64,000 nt of DNA, from assembly GCA_051881615.1 (NCBI GenBank), contig JBJEQF010000028.1, positions 34,256 through 98,255 on the forward strand, written 5' to 3'. The stretch's first letter is position 1. Each line of letters begins with the position of its first letter. A program made the position numbers and the translations under genes. This document shows positions 18,806 to 27,235 of the stretch, one piece after another. The DNA is from CAMFTQ01 sp051881615. GTDB taxonomy: Bacteria; Bacillota; Clostridia; Oscillospirales; Acutalibacteraceae. Below the pieces are notes generated by a model, which had not been told where the DNA came from, searched no databases, and worked only from the letters and a program-made list of their open reading frames with translations.

Positions 18806-19384
18806 ATGCGTTCTGCGCAAATTAACAGAGCAACAAAAGAAACGCAGATAGAGCTTTCTCTTAACCTTGACGGCGGAGAAATCTCGATAGATACAGGCAT
18901 CGGCTTTTTTGACCATATGCTAAGTTCCTTTGCAACTCACGGCAACTTCGGTCTTACCGTAAAGGTAAAGGGCGATCTTAGCGTTGACTGCCACCATACA
19001 ATAGAAGATACAGGCATAGTGCTTGGTATGGCTTTTAACAAGGCTTTAGGCGACAAGTCGTCTATTGAGCGCTTCGGCAGCTTTTACGTTCCTATGGACG
19101 AAGCACTTGCTTTTGCAAGCGTTGACATAAGCGCAAGACCTTATCTTGTGTTTGATGCGGATTTCAAGCAGGAGCGTTGCGGTGACTATGACTGCTGTAT
19201 GACGTGCGAATTTCTTCGTGCCTTTGCATATAACGCAGGCGTTACACTTCACACAAGAGTACTGTACGGCGACAATGCCCACCATATGACAGAGGCAGTT
19301 TACAAGGCTGTCGCTCACAGTATGAGATTAGCTGTTAAAGAAAACGACAGCAACAAACCGCTTTCCACGAAAGGAGTCTTATAA
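18806..19384 (+). CDS. hisB: Imidazoleglycerol-phosphate dehydratase
   Basis: A 192-residue monofunctional IGP dehydratase. ATG 18806 with AGAGGTG upstream is chosen over an in-frame ATG inside hisC. The two manganese-binding motifs are DCHHTIEDTG and AHHMTEAVYKAVAHSM, and DTGIGFFDHMLSSFATHG is the N-terminal signature. There is no histidinol-phosphatase domain, as expected in Firmicutes. Its stop codon directly abuts the hisA start; hisH, which often sits here, is missing. Confidence 0.97.
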   Translation: MRSAQINRATKETQIELSLNLDGGEISIDTGIGFFDHMLSSFATHGNFGLTVKVKGDLSVDCHHTIEDTGIVLGMAFNKALGDKSSIERFGSFYVPMDEALAFASVDISARPYLVFDADFKQERCGDYDCCMTCEFLRAFAYNAGVTLHTRVLYGDNAHHMTEAVYKAVAHSMRLAVKENDSNKPLSTKGVL

Positions 19385-20104
19385 GTGGTTGTTATTCCGG
19401 CTATTGATATAAAAGACGGCGAGTGTGTTCGCCTTTTCAAGGGTGATTACAGCACCGTACATAAGGTAGCGCAAAGTCCTATTGACGCGGCAAAGATGTT
19501 TGAGGCTGCAGGGGCAACTTATTTACATATAGTAGATCTTGACGGCGCAAAGGACGGCAAAAGAGTAAACTCCGACGTTATCCTTTCCATAGTCAGACAA
19601 ACGAGCTTGATTGTTGAGGTAGGCGGCGGTATTCGTGATATGAATGCAGTCGAATTTTACCTTGATAACGGTGTTCAAAGAGTTATTTTAGGTTCAGCCG
19701 CTGTTAAGGACAGAGAATTTGTCAAAACAGCAGTTTCAAAATACGGCGACAGAATAGTTGTAGGCATAGACGCAAAGGAAGGTATGGTCTGCGCCGAGGG
19801 CTGGACAGATAAATCGCAGATAGAATATATAGATCTTGCAAAGAAAATGGAGAAAATAGGAGTTGCCACCATTATATTTACAGATATTGACAGGGACGGC
19901 ACATTGGCAGGTCCTAACCTTAATCAGCTTGACGAGCTTTCCCACGCAGTTTCCTGCAATATTATTGCAAGCGGTGGTGTTTCAAGCCTAAAGGATATTA
20001 TTAACCTTGCAGAGCTTAACGTATTCGGCGTTATCAGCGGCAAGGCGATATACACAGGCGAGCTTGATTTAAAACAAGCTATAGATATTTGCAGTAAGGT
20101 TTAA
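19385..20104 (+). CDS. hisA: ProFAR isomerase (HisA)
   Basis: A 239-residue TIM-barrel isomerase acting before HisF/HisH. The GTG at 19385 follows the hisB stop with no gap. IPAIDIKDGECVRLFKGDY, VGGGIRD and FTDIDRDGTLAGPN carry the paired catalytic aspartates and phosphate sites that separate HisA from HisF. hisF, its usual neighbour, is not next to it; hisI follows after 12 bases. Confidence 0.97.
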   Translation: MVVIPAIDIKDGECVRLFKGDYSTVHKVAQSPIDAAKMFEAAGATYLHIVDLDGAKDGKRVNSDVILSIVRQTSLIVEVGGGIRDMNAVEFYLDNGVQRVILGSAAVKDREFVKTAVSKYGDRIVVGIDAKEGMVCAEGWTDKSQIEYIDLAKKMEKIGVATIIFTDIDRDGTLAGPNLNQLDELSHAVSCNIIASGGVSSLKDIINLAELNVFGVISGKAIYTGELDLKQAIDICSKV

Positions 20105-20116
20105 TTTTGGTGATTT

Positions 20117-20431
20117 ATGGATTTTGATAAGTATTTCAAAAAGTCGGAGCTTATACCGGCTGTTATAAAAGAAAAATCAACAGGTGAAGTGCTGATGCTT
20201 GCTTATATGAACAAAGAGTCAATGCAAAAAACCTTTGAAACAGGCTACACGTGGTTTTATAGCCGCAGCCGTCAGGAGCTTTGGAACAAGGGTGCAACGT
20301 CGGGACATCTGCAAAGGGTTTGCGAGATTTATGCAGACTGTGATGACGACACGCTTCTGATTACTGTTGAGCAGACGGGTGCTGCCTGTCACACAGGAAA
20401 TCATTCCTGCTTTTTCAAAAAATTATTGTAA
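20117..20431 (+). CDS. hisI: Phosphoribosyl-AMP cyclohydrolase
   Basis: A 104-residue zinc/magnesium cyclohydrolase opening the adenine ring of PR-AMP. EVLMLAYMNKES, TWFYSRSRQELWNKG, the metal-binding YADCDDD, and the cysteines in GAACHTGNHSCFF are all conserved. It is a separate protein from HisE, not the fused form. Separated from hisE by a 13-base gap. Confidence 0.96.
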   Translation: MDFDKYFKKSELIPAVIKEKSTGEVLMLAYMNKESMQKTFETGYTWFYSRSRQELWNKGATSGHLQRVCEIYADCDDDTLLITVEQTGAACHTGNHSCFFKKLL

Positions 20432-20444
20432 TGAGGTGAATACA

Positions 20445-20774
20445 ATGAACGATTCGGTGCTTCAGGCTTTGTATCAGACTGTGCTTGAAAGACGTGACAA
20501 TCCGCAGGAGGGCTCGTACACCTGCTATCTGCTTGATAAGGGTATAGACAAAATTTTGAAAAAAGTCGGCGAGGAGTGTGCAGAAACTATAATCGCTGCC
20601 AAAAACGGCGACAACAGCGAAACGGTTCTTGAAATTTCTGACCTTATTTATCATCTGATGGTTATGATGGTAAATCAGGGAATTGAGATTGAAGACGTTT
20701 TTGCAGAGCTTTCAAAAAGAAGCAATAAAACAGGAAACCTAAAATCATTTCACCAAGTTGATAAAAATACTTAA
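20445..20774 (+). CDS. hisE: Phosphoribosyl-ATP pyrophosphatase
   Basis: A 109-residue all-alpha MazG-like enzyme that hydrolyses PR-ATP. ATG 20445 has GAGGTGA upstream and gives the normal length; an earlier in-frame ATG lies in hisI. GSYTCYLLDKGIDKILKKVGEE and ETIIAAKNGD plus EISDLIYHLMVMM show the paired acidic metal-binding helices. Last histidine gene of the operon; the amylase gene starts only 14 bases later. Confidence 0.96.
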   Translation: MNDSVLQALYQTVLERRDNPQEGSYTCYLLDKGIDKILKKVGEECAETIIAAKNGDNSETVLEISDLIYHLMVMMVNQGIEIEDVFAELSKRSNKTGNLKSFHQVDKNT

Positions 20775-20788
20775 GGAGGAAAAAAGAA

Positions 20789-23380
20789 ATGAAAACGGTT
20801 AAAAAAATCATCGGCATACTTCTGTCTGCTTTGCTTGTTGCTTCTGCGGCAGTGTTGCCCGGTACTGCTGTAACAGACAAAGAATTAAGCCGCACCTCGG
20901 CAACAGATTACAACCTTGCCGATAACGTTCAGGACGGTGTCATTCTTCACGCGTGGAACTGGTCCTACAACACAATCAAAGAAAATCTCGACACAATCGC
21001 ACAGTCAGGCTACACAACAGTGCAGACATCGCCTGTTCAGCAGCCGAAAATTCATCAGCTGTCATGGTGGGACGTTGGCGGTCAGTGGTGGAAGCTGTAT
21101 CAGCCGCTTAGCTTTTCAATAGCTCAGACCTCTTGGCTCGGCACAAAGGAAGAGCTGAAAGCACTCTGCGAGGAAGCAGACAAGTACGGCATCAAGATTA
21201 TCTGCGACATCGTTTCTAACCATATGGCAAACAATAATGACGGTACAGCAGGTACATATTATGAGGGAATCGCAAATTACGAAAGCGAAATTTATAACAA
21301 TACAACAGAGTATTTCCATCAGCTCAAGAGTATGACAAACGACTCTTCTGTTGAAAAAACAGTTCAGGGCAGCCTTGACGGTGTTCCAGACTTAAACACA
21401 GGCAATAAGTACATTCAGGAAAGAGTAATTTCACTCTTAAAAGAATGTGTTGACTGCGGTGTTGACGGCTTCCGTTTTGACGCGGCAAAGCATATCGAAA
21501 CTCCCGATGACGGCGACTTTGCGTCAGATTACTGGCCGACAATTTTAAACGCCGCAACAGAGTATGCAAAAACTACTACAGGACAGGAGCTTTACTACTA
21601 CGGCGAGGTTTTAAACTCACCGGGTTCAGGCAGAAGTATTGATTCCTACACAAAATATATGAGCGTTACCGATAATATGACAGGTAATACAATTCGTTCA
21701 TATGTAAACAAGAAAAACGCACAAAGCTCTGCACGCAGTACATATTTCAAGGGCACAGAGCCGAGCAAATATGTTCTTTGGGCAGAATCTCACGACACAT
21801 ATATGGCTGATGACGGTTCCTCGGCTTCTGTATCCGATGAGAATATCGCAAAAACATGGGCGCTCGTAGGCTCAAGACTTGACGCTACAGCTCTGTACTT
21901 TGCACGTCCGGGTAAAGCACTTATGGGTGATATAGGCTCAACAGGCTGGAAGAGCGTAGCAGTTTCTGAAATCAACAAATTCCATAACGCATTTGTAGGT
22001 CAGAGCGAGTCTGTTTCTTATGACGGCGATATCGCTTATGTTGAAAGAGGAACAAACGGCGTTGTACTTGTAAATGTAGGCGGAAACGTTGCAGATGTAT
22101 CGGTACCTGTTAAGCAAATGGCAGACGGCACATATACAGACGCAATCACAGGCAACGCATTTACGGTAGCAGGCGGTAAGATCAGCGGTTCAATCGGCGA
22201 AACAGGCATTGCAGTTGTTTACAACACAACAACAACCCCTTACACAACAGTTTCTGTTGAAAGCTCTGAATTCAAGGGCGAAACCTTAAAGGTTACAGTA
22301 GGCACAGTAAATGCTTCAAGTGGTACATATCAGATCGACGGCGGCGAGGCTGTTTCATTTGTAGGCAGCACAGAGGTTGAGCTTGGTGCCAACACTGCAT
22401 ATGACGGCGAAATCAAGCTTGTTGTATCAGCTTCAGACGGCACAAAGACAACATCTAATACATATACATATGTAAAAAGAAAAGCAAGCAACAGCGGAGT
22501 TTTTGTTTATTTCAACAATACAGGAATGGGCTATAAGAACGTTTACTGCTACGTATATGACGAGGACACAAATCCTGACGCTGACGCAGTTACAAACGCA
22601 AGCTGGCCGGGCGAAGAAATGACCCTTGACGAAGAAACAGGTCTTTACAAGTACGAAATACCCGAAAACCTTGTAAATGTTCAGGCAAATGTAATTTTCA
22701 ACGATAATAAAGGCAAGCAGGTTCCTGCTCAGAATGCAAAGGCAACTTTGCCTATAAGAGATAAGTCAATGATTTATTCTTCTTCAAAGTGGAAAGAGTA
22801 CGGCGCAACTGAATCAAATATCATATTAGGTGACGCTAACCTTGACGGAAGCATCAAAATCAATGACGTAACACAAATCCAGAGAAGTCTTGCATCTATA
22901 GTTTCACTTGATGCCGAAGCAACAAAAGCAGCAGACGTTAACGGCGACGGTAAAATCGCTATCGGTGACGCTACACTTATCCAGAAGTATCTTGCAAAGA
23001 TTGAAACTGAGTATGCAATCGGACAGCCGACAAACGGCTCAGATATAGTTGTCAAGGGCAAAACCTTCTATGTAGTTGCAGGTGCAGGCTACGTTTTCAA
23101 GGACGGCGCAAAAATCTGGATTTACAACAACGACACAAAGGAAGCTATTGAAACAGAAAAGCAGTCACCTTTAGATGACAGCTCAAAATACAGTGTAACA
23201 GAGCTTCCTGAAACATGGAAAAATATCTCAATTTACCGTACAAGATTTGATGTTGCTGAGCTTGACATCGAAAATGTTTTAAATCAGTGGCATCCAAAGC
23301 CATATGACGGTAAAACAAATTCAATTTATCTGCGTGACGGCGGCAGATCAAGCTACAGGGATTACACACCCGAGAGCTGA
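20789..23380 (+). CDS. Secreted GH13 alpha-amylase with CBM26-like module and dockerin
   Basis: An 863-residue exported starch hydrolase. Signal peptide about 1-27. The GH13 barrel has region I D140-IVSNH, region II GFRFDAAKH with nucleophile D231, region III YYGEVLNS with acid/base E273 and region IV AESHD with H335-D336. After the barrel C-domain and a linker domain (about 485-560), a starch-binding module of CBM26 type spans about 567-664 (VFVYFNN, NASWPGEEM, NVIFNDNKGKQ). A type I dockerin with two calcium repeats (GDANLDGS, ADVNGDGK) covers about 680-742, so the enzyme should dock on a cohesin scaffold, as in the amylosome of R. bromii. A further 120-residue domain of unknown kind follows the dockerin, unusual because dockerins normally end the protein. 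No promoter is obvious between hisE and this gene. Confidence 0.93.
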   Translation: MKTVKKIIGILLSALLVASAAVLPGTAVTDKELSRTSATDYNLADNVQDGVILHAWNWSYNTIKENLDTIAQSGYTTVQTSPVQQPKIHQLSWWDVGGQWWKLYQPLSFSIAQTSWLGTKEELKALCEEADKYGIKIICDIVSNHMANNNDGTAGTYYEGIANYESEIYNNTTEYFHQLKSMTNDSSVEKTVQGSLDGVPDLNTGNKYIQERVISLLKECVDCGVDGFRFDAAKHIETPDDGDFASDYWPTILNAATEYAKTTTGQELYYYGEVLNSPGSGRSIDSYTKYMSVTDNMTGNTIRSYVNKKNAQSSARSTYFKGTEPSKYVLWAESHDTYMADDGSSASVSDENIAKTWALVGSRLDATALYFARPGKALMGDIGSTGWKSVAVSEINKFHNAFVGQSESVSYDGDIAYVERGTNGVVLVNVGGNVADVSVPVKQMADGTYTDAITGNAFTVAGGKISGSIGETGIAVVYNTTTTPYTTVSVESSEFKGETLKVTVGTVNASSGTYQIDGGEAVSFVGSTEVELGANTAYDGEIKLVVSASDGTKTTSNTYTYVKRKASNSGVFVYFNNTGMGYKNVYCYVYDEDTNPDADAVTNASWPGEEMTLDEETGLYKYEIPENLVNVQANVIFNDNKGKQVPAQNAKATLPIRDKSMIYSSSKWKEYGATESNIILGDANLDGSIKINDVTQIQRSLASIVSLDAEATKAADVNGDGKIAIGDATLIQKYLAKIETEYAIGQPTNGSDIVVKGKTFYVVAGAGYVFKDGAKIWIYNNDTKEAIETEKQSPLDDSSKYSVTELPETWKNISIYRTRFDVAELDIENVLNQWHPKPYDGKTNSIYLRDGGRSSYRDYTPES

Positions 23381-23417
23381 TTTGCTGATTATCTCAAAGC
23401 AAACAGATAATTAAACT

Positions 23418-23460
23418 GCACCCGAAAAAGGATTTGAATCTCCTTTTTCGGGTGCTTTTA
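23418..23460 (+). terminator. Terminator of the amylase gene
   Basis: GCACCCGAAAAAGGA pairs with TCCTTTTTCGGGTGC around a short loop and ends in a T run. It closes the his-amylase transcription unit. Confidence 0.9.
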
Positions 23461-23616
23461 GTATTTTTAAGACAGAAAATCTTAATGTAAAAATTATTTT
23501 ATGATACTCTCTGTTTATAAAGCAGATATTTTTGCTGAAAATCTGCCAAAAAGAAATTTAGGCTTTGATTAGATTTTAGTATAAAATGTAAATTTTGCAA
23601 GATTTTATAAAAACAC

Positions 23617-23650
23617 TTGCAATTTTTTCGGGGATAGTATAGAATACTAT
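23617..23650 (+). promoter_or_regulatory. Aminotransferase promoter with palindrome over the -10
   Basis: In the 316-base gap after the amylase, TTGCAA (23617-23622), 17 bases and TAGAAT (23640-23645) form a promoter. The -10 lies inside the 17-base palindrome ATAGTAT-AGA-ATACTAT (23634-23650), a likely operator. The rest of the gap is AT-rich and shows nothing else. Confidence 0.65.
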
Positions 23651-23696
23651 AGTAAATGATTAAAATTTTGCAGTTATCCAAAAAGGAGTAAGCATA

Positions 23697-24977
23697 ATGA
23701 ATTACTTTGAAATGAATAAGCAGCAGCTTTCAGCTGAAAAACAGTCGCTTCTTGAACAGTATAATGAGATTAAAGAAAAAAATCTTGCTCTCGATATGTC
23801 AAGAGGAAAGCCGGGCACACAACAGCTTGACTTATCATTGGGAATGCTTGATGTAATCAACAGCTCGTCCTCCTGCAAGGCAAGCACAGGTCTAGACTGC
23901 AGAAATTACGGACTTCTTGACGGTATCCCTGAATGTAAGGATATTTTTGCAAAAATGATGCAGGTTTCTCCCGATATGGTTATGGTGGGCGGCAACTCAA
24001 GCCTTAATATGATGTTTGACGCAATTGACTGTATGATGACAGCACCGATTGCAGAGGGCTGTAAGCCGTGGTTTGAGGTTAAAAACAGAAAATTCTTATG
24101 TCCTGCCCCCGGCTATGACCGTCATTTCAGCATTACCGAGTATTTCGGCTTTGAGATGATTGTCATTCCTATGACAAAAACAGGTCCCGATATGGATATG
24201 ATTGAAAGGCTTGTAGCAGAGGACGACTCTATAAAGGGTATCTGGTGCGTTCCTAAGTATTCAAATCCACAGGGCATCACATACTCTGACGAAACTGTAA
24301 GACGCTTTGCAAACCTGAAGCCAAAGGCAAAGGATTTCAGAATTATGTGGGATAATGCCTACTGTATTCACGATGTAACAGATACTCCCGACACACTTTT
24401 AAATATAGTTGACGAGTGCAAAAAGACAGGCAACGAGGATTTACCGCTTGTTTTCTGCTCAACGTCAAAAATCACCTTCCCCGGCTCGGGCGTTGCCGCA
24501 ATGGCTGCCTCACAGAGCAATATGAAGGTGTTTATGAAAAAATATTCATTCCAGACCATTGGCTATGACAAGATGAATATGCTTCGTCACATCAAGTTCT
24601 TTAAGGATTACGACGGTGTGCTTGCACATATGCAAAAGCATAAGGATGTATTAAAGCCGAGATTTGATTTAGTTCTTGACAAGCTCGAAGAACAGCTTTT
24701 GCCGACAGGCACAGCGCAGTGGGAAAAGCCGAACGGCGGCTACTTTATCAGCGTAGACGTTTTAGAGGGTACGGCAAAGCGTGTTGTAGAGCTTTGTAAA
24801 GAAGCGGGAGTAGTATTAACAGGCGCAGGCGCAACCTTCCCGTACGGCAAGGACCCGAAGGATTCAAACATTCGTGTTGCCCCGACCTACCCGTCCTGTG
24901 ACGAGCTGTCGGTTGCTATGGATGTTTTCTGCGTATGCGCAAAGCTTGCCGCAACAGAAAAGATGTTGAGTGAATAA
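23697..24977 (+). CDS. Class I aminotransferase, aspartate aminotransferase-like (PF12897 type)
   Basis: A 426-residue PLP enzyme. LALDMSRGKPGTQQLDLS at the N-terminus and NYGLLDGIPECKDIFA belong to the subgroup once annotated as MocR-like or aspartate aminotransferase type Ic. The expected PLP lysine is K258 in FCSTSKITFPGSG; MWDNAYCIHDV holds the aspartate and tyrosine facing the cofactor. A single-gene unit with its own palindromic promoter and terminator. Aspartate is the likely amino donor by family, but substrate specificity cannot be read here. Confidence 0.88.
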   Translation: MNYFEMNKQQLSAEKQSLLEQYNEIKEKNLALDMSRGKPGTQQLDLSLGMLDVINSSSSCKASTGLDCRNYGLLDGIPECKDIFAKMMQVSPDMVMVGGNSSLNMMFDAIDCMMTAPIAEGCKPWFEVKNRKFLCPAPGYDRHFSITEYFGFEMIVIPMTKTGPDMDMIERLVAEDDSIKGIWCVPKYSNPQGITYSDETVRRFANLKPKAKDFRIMWDNAYCIHDVTDTPDTLLNIVDECKKTGNEDLPLVFCSTSKITFPGSGVAAMAASQSNMKVFMKKYSFQTIGYDKMNMLRHIKFFKDYDGVLAHMQKHKDVLKPRFDLVLDKLEEQLLPTGTAQWEKPNGGYFISVDVLEGTAKRVVELCKEAGVVLTGAGATFPYGKDPKDSNIRVAPTYPSCDELSVAMDVFCVCAKLAATEKMLSE

Positions 24978-24988
24978 TAAAATTTTTT

Positions 24989-25026
24989 GGCAATACCGGA
25001 CAGGCGGTTCGGTATTGCCGTTTTTA
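24989..25026 (+). terminator. Terminator of the aminotransferase gene
   Basis: GGCAATACCG and CGGTATTGCC pair perfectly around an eleven-base loop, followed by GTTTTT. Confidence 0.9.
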
Positions 25027-25035
25027 TTAAAACCT

Positions 25036-25064
25036 TTGACAAACAAATAAATACATTGTATAAT
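25036..25064 (+). promoter_or_regulatory. Consensus promoter of the unknown gene at 25096
   Basis: TTGACA (25036-25041), 17 bases, TATAAT (25059-25064): a perfect housekeeping consensus. Transcription should start near 25071, which excludes the first in-frame ATG at 25063 as the start codon. Confidence 0.85.
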
Positions 25065-25095
25065 GAATTGTCAACAATCGAAGGGAATGATTATT

Positions 25096-25905
25096 TTGGC
25101 AGAGAACAATATGAATATTACAATAGAAAAGGCATTTGACATAATTTGCACAAAGCTTGAGAAAGCGCTTGAACCGCAGGGCTTTACAAAGCAAAAGGTA
25201 GATTCAACAGCAAAGGAGCTTGTTTCTCTTTTTACAGGCGAAACAACAGCGTACTCTGTAAGCTATATGAGTGATAAATCATATATGGTTCTGCGCACCT
25301 GCACAATGACAGACGAAGGACCCGACAATCAGTGGAAAACCGTTGCAACGTGGATGTATAATCCTCAGACAGACTCAACAAAAGAGGCTGAAAGCATAGG
25401 CAACGACTTTGCTGACAACGTTACAAGTCCGACAGCCATCAAAAAAATGCGTCAGACTAAGAAGAAAAAGTCTGACGATCAGGGCAACGCCGACCCGATA
25501 TTCCTTGCAAAAAGATTTGTTGCGTTTTTCCCTGAGCTAAAGGAAGAAATTAAAAACGAGGACGACTGCTACTACCCGTTCAGAGGAGTTACCTTTACAA
25601 GAGCAAGCATAGTTCCACGCCTTAATCAGTTCCTTTTAAGAGCAACTCAAAAGGAAATCGACAAGCTGTCGCAGATGCTCAGCACTCAGTACTCAAACGG
25701 CGATGTTGACACACGCTCAATCATTACAATAGTTATTCTGAATTCTGTAGATTCTGCTTACAAGGAGGCGCTAAAGGCTTCGATGAGCAAGGATCTTATC
25801 AAAGCGTGGGAGGCAGCTGAAAAATACAAGGGCAAAAAGGTAAAGCCCGAGGTTAGAAAGCAGAAGAAAATGACAATCGGCGAAAGACTTACTCAGCAAC
25901 AGTAA
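25096..25905 (+). CDS. Conserved-looking hypothetical protein
   Basis: I do not recognise this protein of about 269 residues. The start is uncertain: TTG 25096 has AAGGG ten bases upstream; ATG 25087 overlaps that site and ATG 25111 lacks one. It is soluble, without signal peptide or membrane span. The N-terminal half (MNITIEKAFDIICTKLEKAL ... YSVSYMSDKSYMVLRTCTM) looks like a small alpha/beta domain; a Lys-rich linker (KKMRQTKKKKSD) leads to a helical C-terminal part and a basic tail (KGKKVKPEVRKQKK). Single gene with consensus promoter and strong terminator, so probably well expressed. Confidence 0.75.
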   Translation: MAENNMNITIEKAFDIICTKLEKALEPQGFTKQKVDSTAKELVSLFTGETTAYSVSYMSDKSYMVLRTCTMTDEGPDNQWKTVATWMYNPQTDSTKEAESIGNDFADNVTSPTAIKKMRQTKKKKSDDQGNADPIFLAKRFVAFFPELKEEIKNEDDCYYPFRGVTFTRASIVPRLNQFLLRATQKEIDKLSQMLSTQYSNGDVDTRSIITIVILNSVDSAYKEALKASMSKDLIKAWEAAEKYKGKKVKPEVRKQKKMTIGERLTQQQ

Positions 25906-25913
25906 AATACAAG

Positions 25914-25950
25914 GCTTCAGGAGGATTTTATCTCCTCCTGAAGCGTTTTC
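25914..25950 (+). terminator. Terminator of the unknown gene
   Basis: GCTTCAGGAGGA pairs with TCCTCCTGAAGC over a seven-base loop and is followed by GTTTTC. Confidence 0.88.
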
Positions 25951-26014
25951 GCAATATAATGTGATTTAATCAGAAAAAAATATCAAAATATGCTGATTTT
26001 TTTATCGAAAGGTA

Positions 26015-26043
26015 TTGACTGACGCAGTTTGATATGATATAAT
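26015..26043 (+). promoter_or_regulatory. Promoter of rpmG-secE-nusG-rplK-rplA
   Basis: TTGACT (26015-26020), 17 bases, TATAAT (26038-26043). The roughly 80-base leader includes an AT-rich stretch but no clear regulatory fold. Confidence 0.85.
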
Positions 26044-26129
26044 CAAGTTACCTCGAAAAAGGGGTTTATTTTTTTGTGCCTTTTTGAGGGAGGCTAAAAT
26101 ATTCCGAAAAATACCGGGAGGTGCCGTTA

Positions 26130-26279
26130 ATGAGAGTAAAAATTACAATGGCCTGCACAGAGTGCAAACAACGCAACTACAACACAATGAAAAACAAAAA
26201 AAACAATCCTGACAGATTGGAAATGAACAAGTACTGCAGATTTTGCAAGAAACACACTCTGCACAAAGAAACTAAATAA
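26130..26279 (+). CDS. rpmG: 50S ribosomal protein L33
   Basis: A short 49-residue gene: MRVKITMACTECKQRNY with two CxxC pairs (CTEC and CRFC), so a zinc-binding L33. It has GGGAGGTG upstream of ATG 26130 and ends 15 bases before secE, the standard rpmG-secE-nusG order. The zinc-binding form is of interest because many Firmicutes also keep a cysteine-free copy used in zinc shortage; none is seen here. Confidence 0.95.
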   Translation: MRVKITMACTECKQRNYNTMKNKKNNPDRLEMNKYCRFCKKHTLHKETK

Positions 26280-26294
26280 TTACGGAGGGTAACT

Positions 26295-26561
26295 ATGGCA
26301 CAGAAAGCAGTTGAAAAACAAACTGACAAAAAGGTTGCCAAGAAAGATACTAAAAAGCTTGGCTTCTTCAAAAAAGCTATCAAGTTCCTTCGTGAGTGCA
26401 AAGGCGAAATCAAGAAAATCTCGTGGCCTACAGCAAAGCAGACAACAAAGAATTTCGGCGTTGTTTTAGCTGTAATCGTAATCGTAGGTCTGTTTATTTT
26501 CGCTCTTGATCAGGGTCTTTATGCTTTGTTAAATCTTGTAATGCAGACATCAGCCACTTAA
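26295..26561 (+). CDS. secE: Preprotein translocase subunit SecE
   Basis: An 88-residue SecE with a Lys-rich cytoplasmic N-terminus, the conserved amphipathic segment FLRECKGEIKKISWPTAKQ and a single C-terminal membrane span. It clamps SecY in the translocon. The N-terminal extension (about 30 residues, basic) is longer than the minimum Firmicute SecE. Confidence 0.95.
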   Translation: MAQKAVEKQTDKKVAKKDTKKLGFFKKAIKFLRECKGEIKKISWPTAKQTTKNFGVVLAVIVIVGLFIFALDQGLYALLNLVMQTSAT

Positions 26562-26608
26562 CAGTCGGGCAGGGTACTTAATACTTTTAGAAAGGATGAA
26601 AGTAAACT

Positions 26609-27133
26609 ATGCCTGATGAAGCAAAATGGTATGTTGTTCACACATATTCAGGATACGAGAACAAAGTAGCGTCAAATATCATGACTACTGTTGAAAACAG
26701 AGGTCTAGAGGATTTGATAAAAGAAGTAAAGGTTCCCACTGAAATCGTAACAGAAATCACCGACAACAAGGCAAAAGAGGTAGAACGCAAAATCTACCCC
26801 GGCTACGTTTTTGTAAAGATGGTTTGCACCGATGAAACATGGTACGTTGTACGCAGTATCAGAGGTTGCACAGGCTTTGTCGGCCCGTCATCTAAGCCTG
26901 TTCCTCTTACAGACGAAGAGGTTATCAGAATGGGCGTTGAGGTAAGATCTGTTGAGGTTTCTTACAAGGTCGGCGACACCGTACGAATTGTTGACGGTCC
27001 TCTTGAGGATTTTGTCGGCATCGTAGAGGAGCTTAACGTTGACAAAAACTACGTCCGTGTTACAGTATCTATGTTCGGACGTGAAACACCTGTTGAGCTT
27101 GAGCTTTATCAAGCTGAACTTGTAGAAGAATAA
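26609..27133 (+). CDS. nusG: Transcription termination/antitermination factor NusG
   Basis: A 174-residue NusG. The NGN domain starts WYVVHTYSGYENKVA and holds KIYPGYVFVKM and VRSIRGCTGFVG; the KOW domain has VGDTVRIVDGPLEDFVGIVEEL. Links RNA polymerase pausing and, in some species, ribosome coupling. Followed by a structured 100-base spacer and rplK. Confidence 0.97.
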   Translation: MPDEAKWYVVHTYSGYENKVASNIMTTVENRGLEDLIKEVKVPTEIVTEITDNKAKEVERKIYPGYVFVKMVCTDETWYVVRSIRGCTGFVGPSSKPVPLTDEEVIRMGVEVRSVEVSYKVGDTVRIVDGPLEDFVGIVEELNVDKNYVRVTVSMFGRETPVELELYQAELVEE

Positions 27134-27232
27134 GTCGTTAATCGGCGAAAGCCGTTTAAAGCGGGACAAAAGTCCCTTTGTGGGAGGGAGCAAAACGCTT
27201 CCCGCCATTTACCACGAATATAGGAGGAATTT
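27134..27232 (+). promoter_or_regulatory. Structured nusG-rplK spacer, candidate r-protein leader
   Basis: The spacer contains GGCGAAAGCC and a stem of GTGGGAGGGAGC against GCTTCCCGCC, then ACCAC shortly before the rplK ribosome site. A GTGGGAGG...ACCAC pattern recurs before rplA. Such spacers hold L11 or L1 control sites in other Firmicutes; which protein binds here is not shown by the sequence. Confidence 0.45.
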
Positions 27233-27235
27233 ACA

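Noticed and set aside
20367..20445. Longer hisE with 26 extra N-terminal residues
   Set aside because: The extension lies in the end of hisI; ATG 20445 has a proper site and the normal family length.
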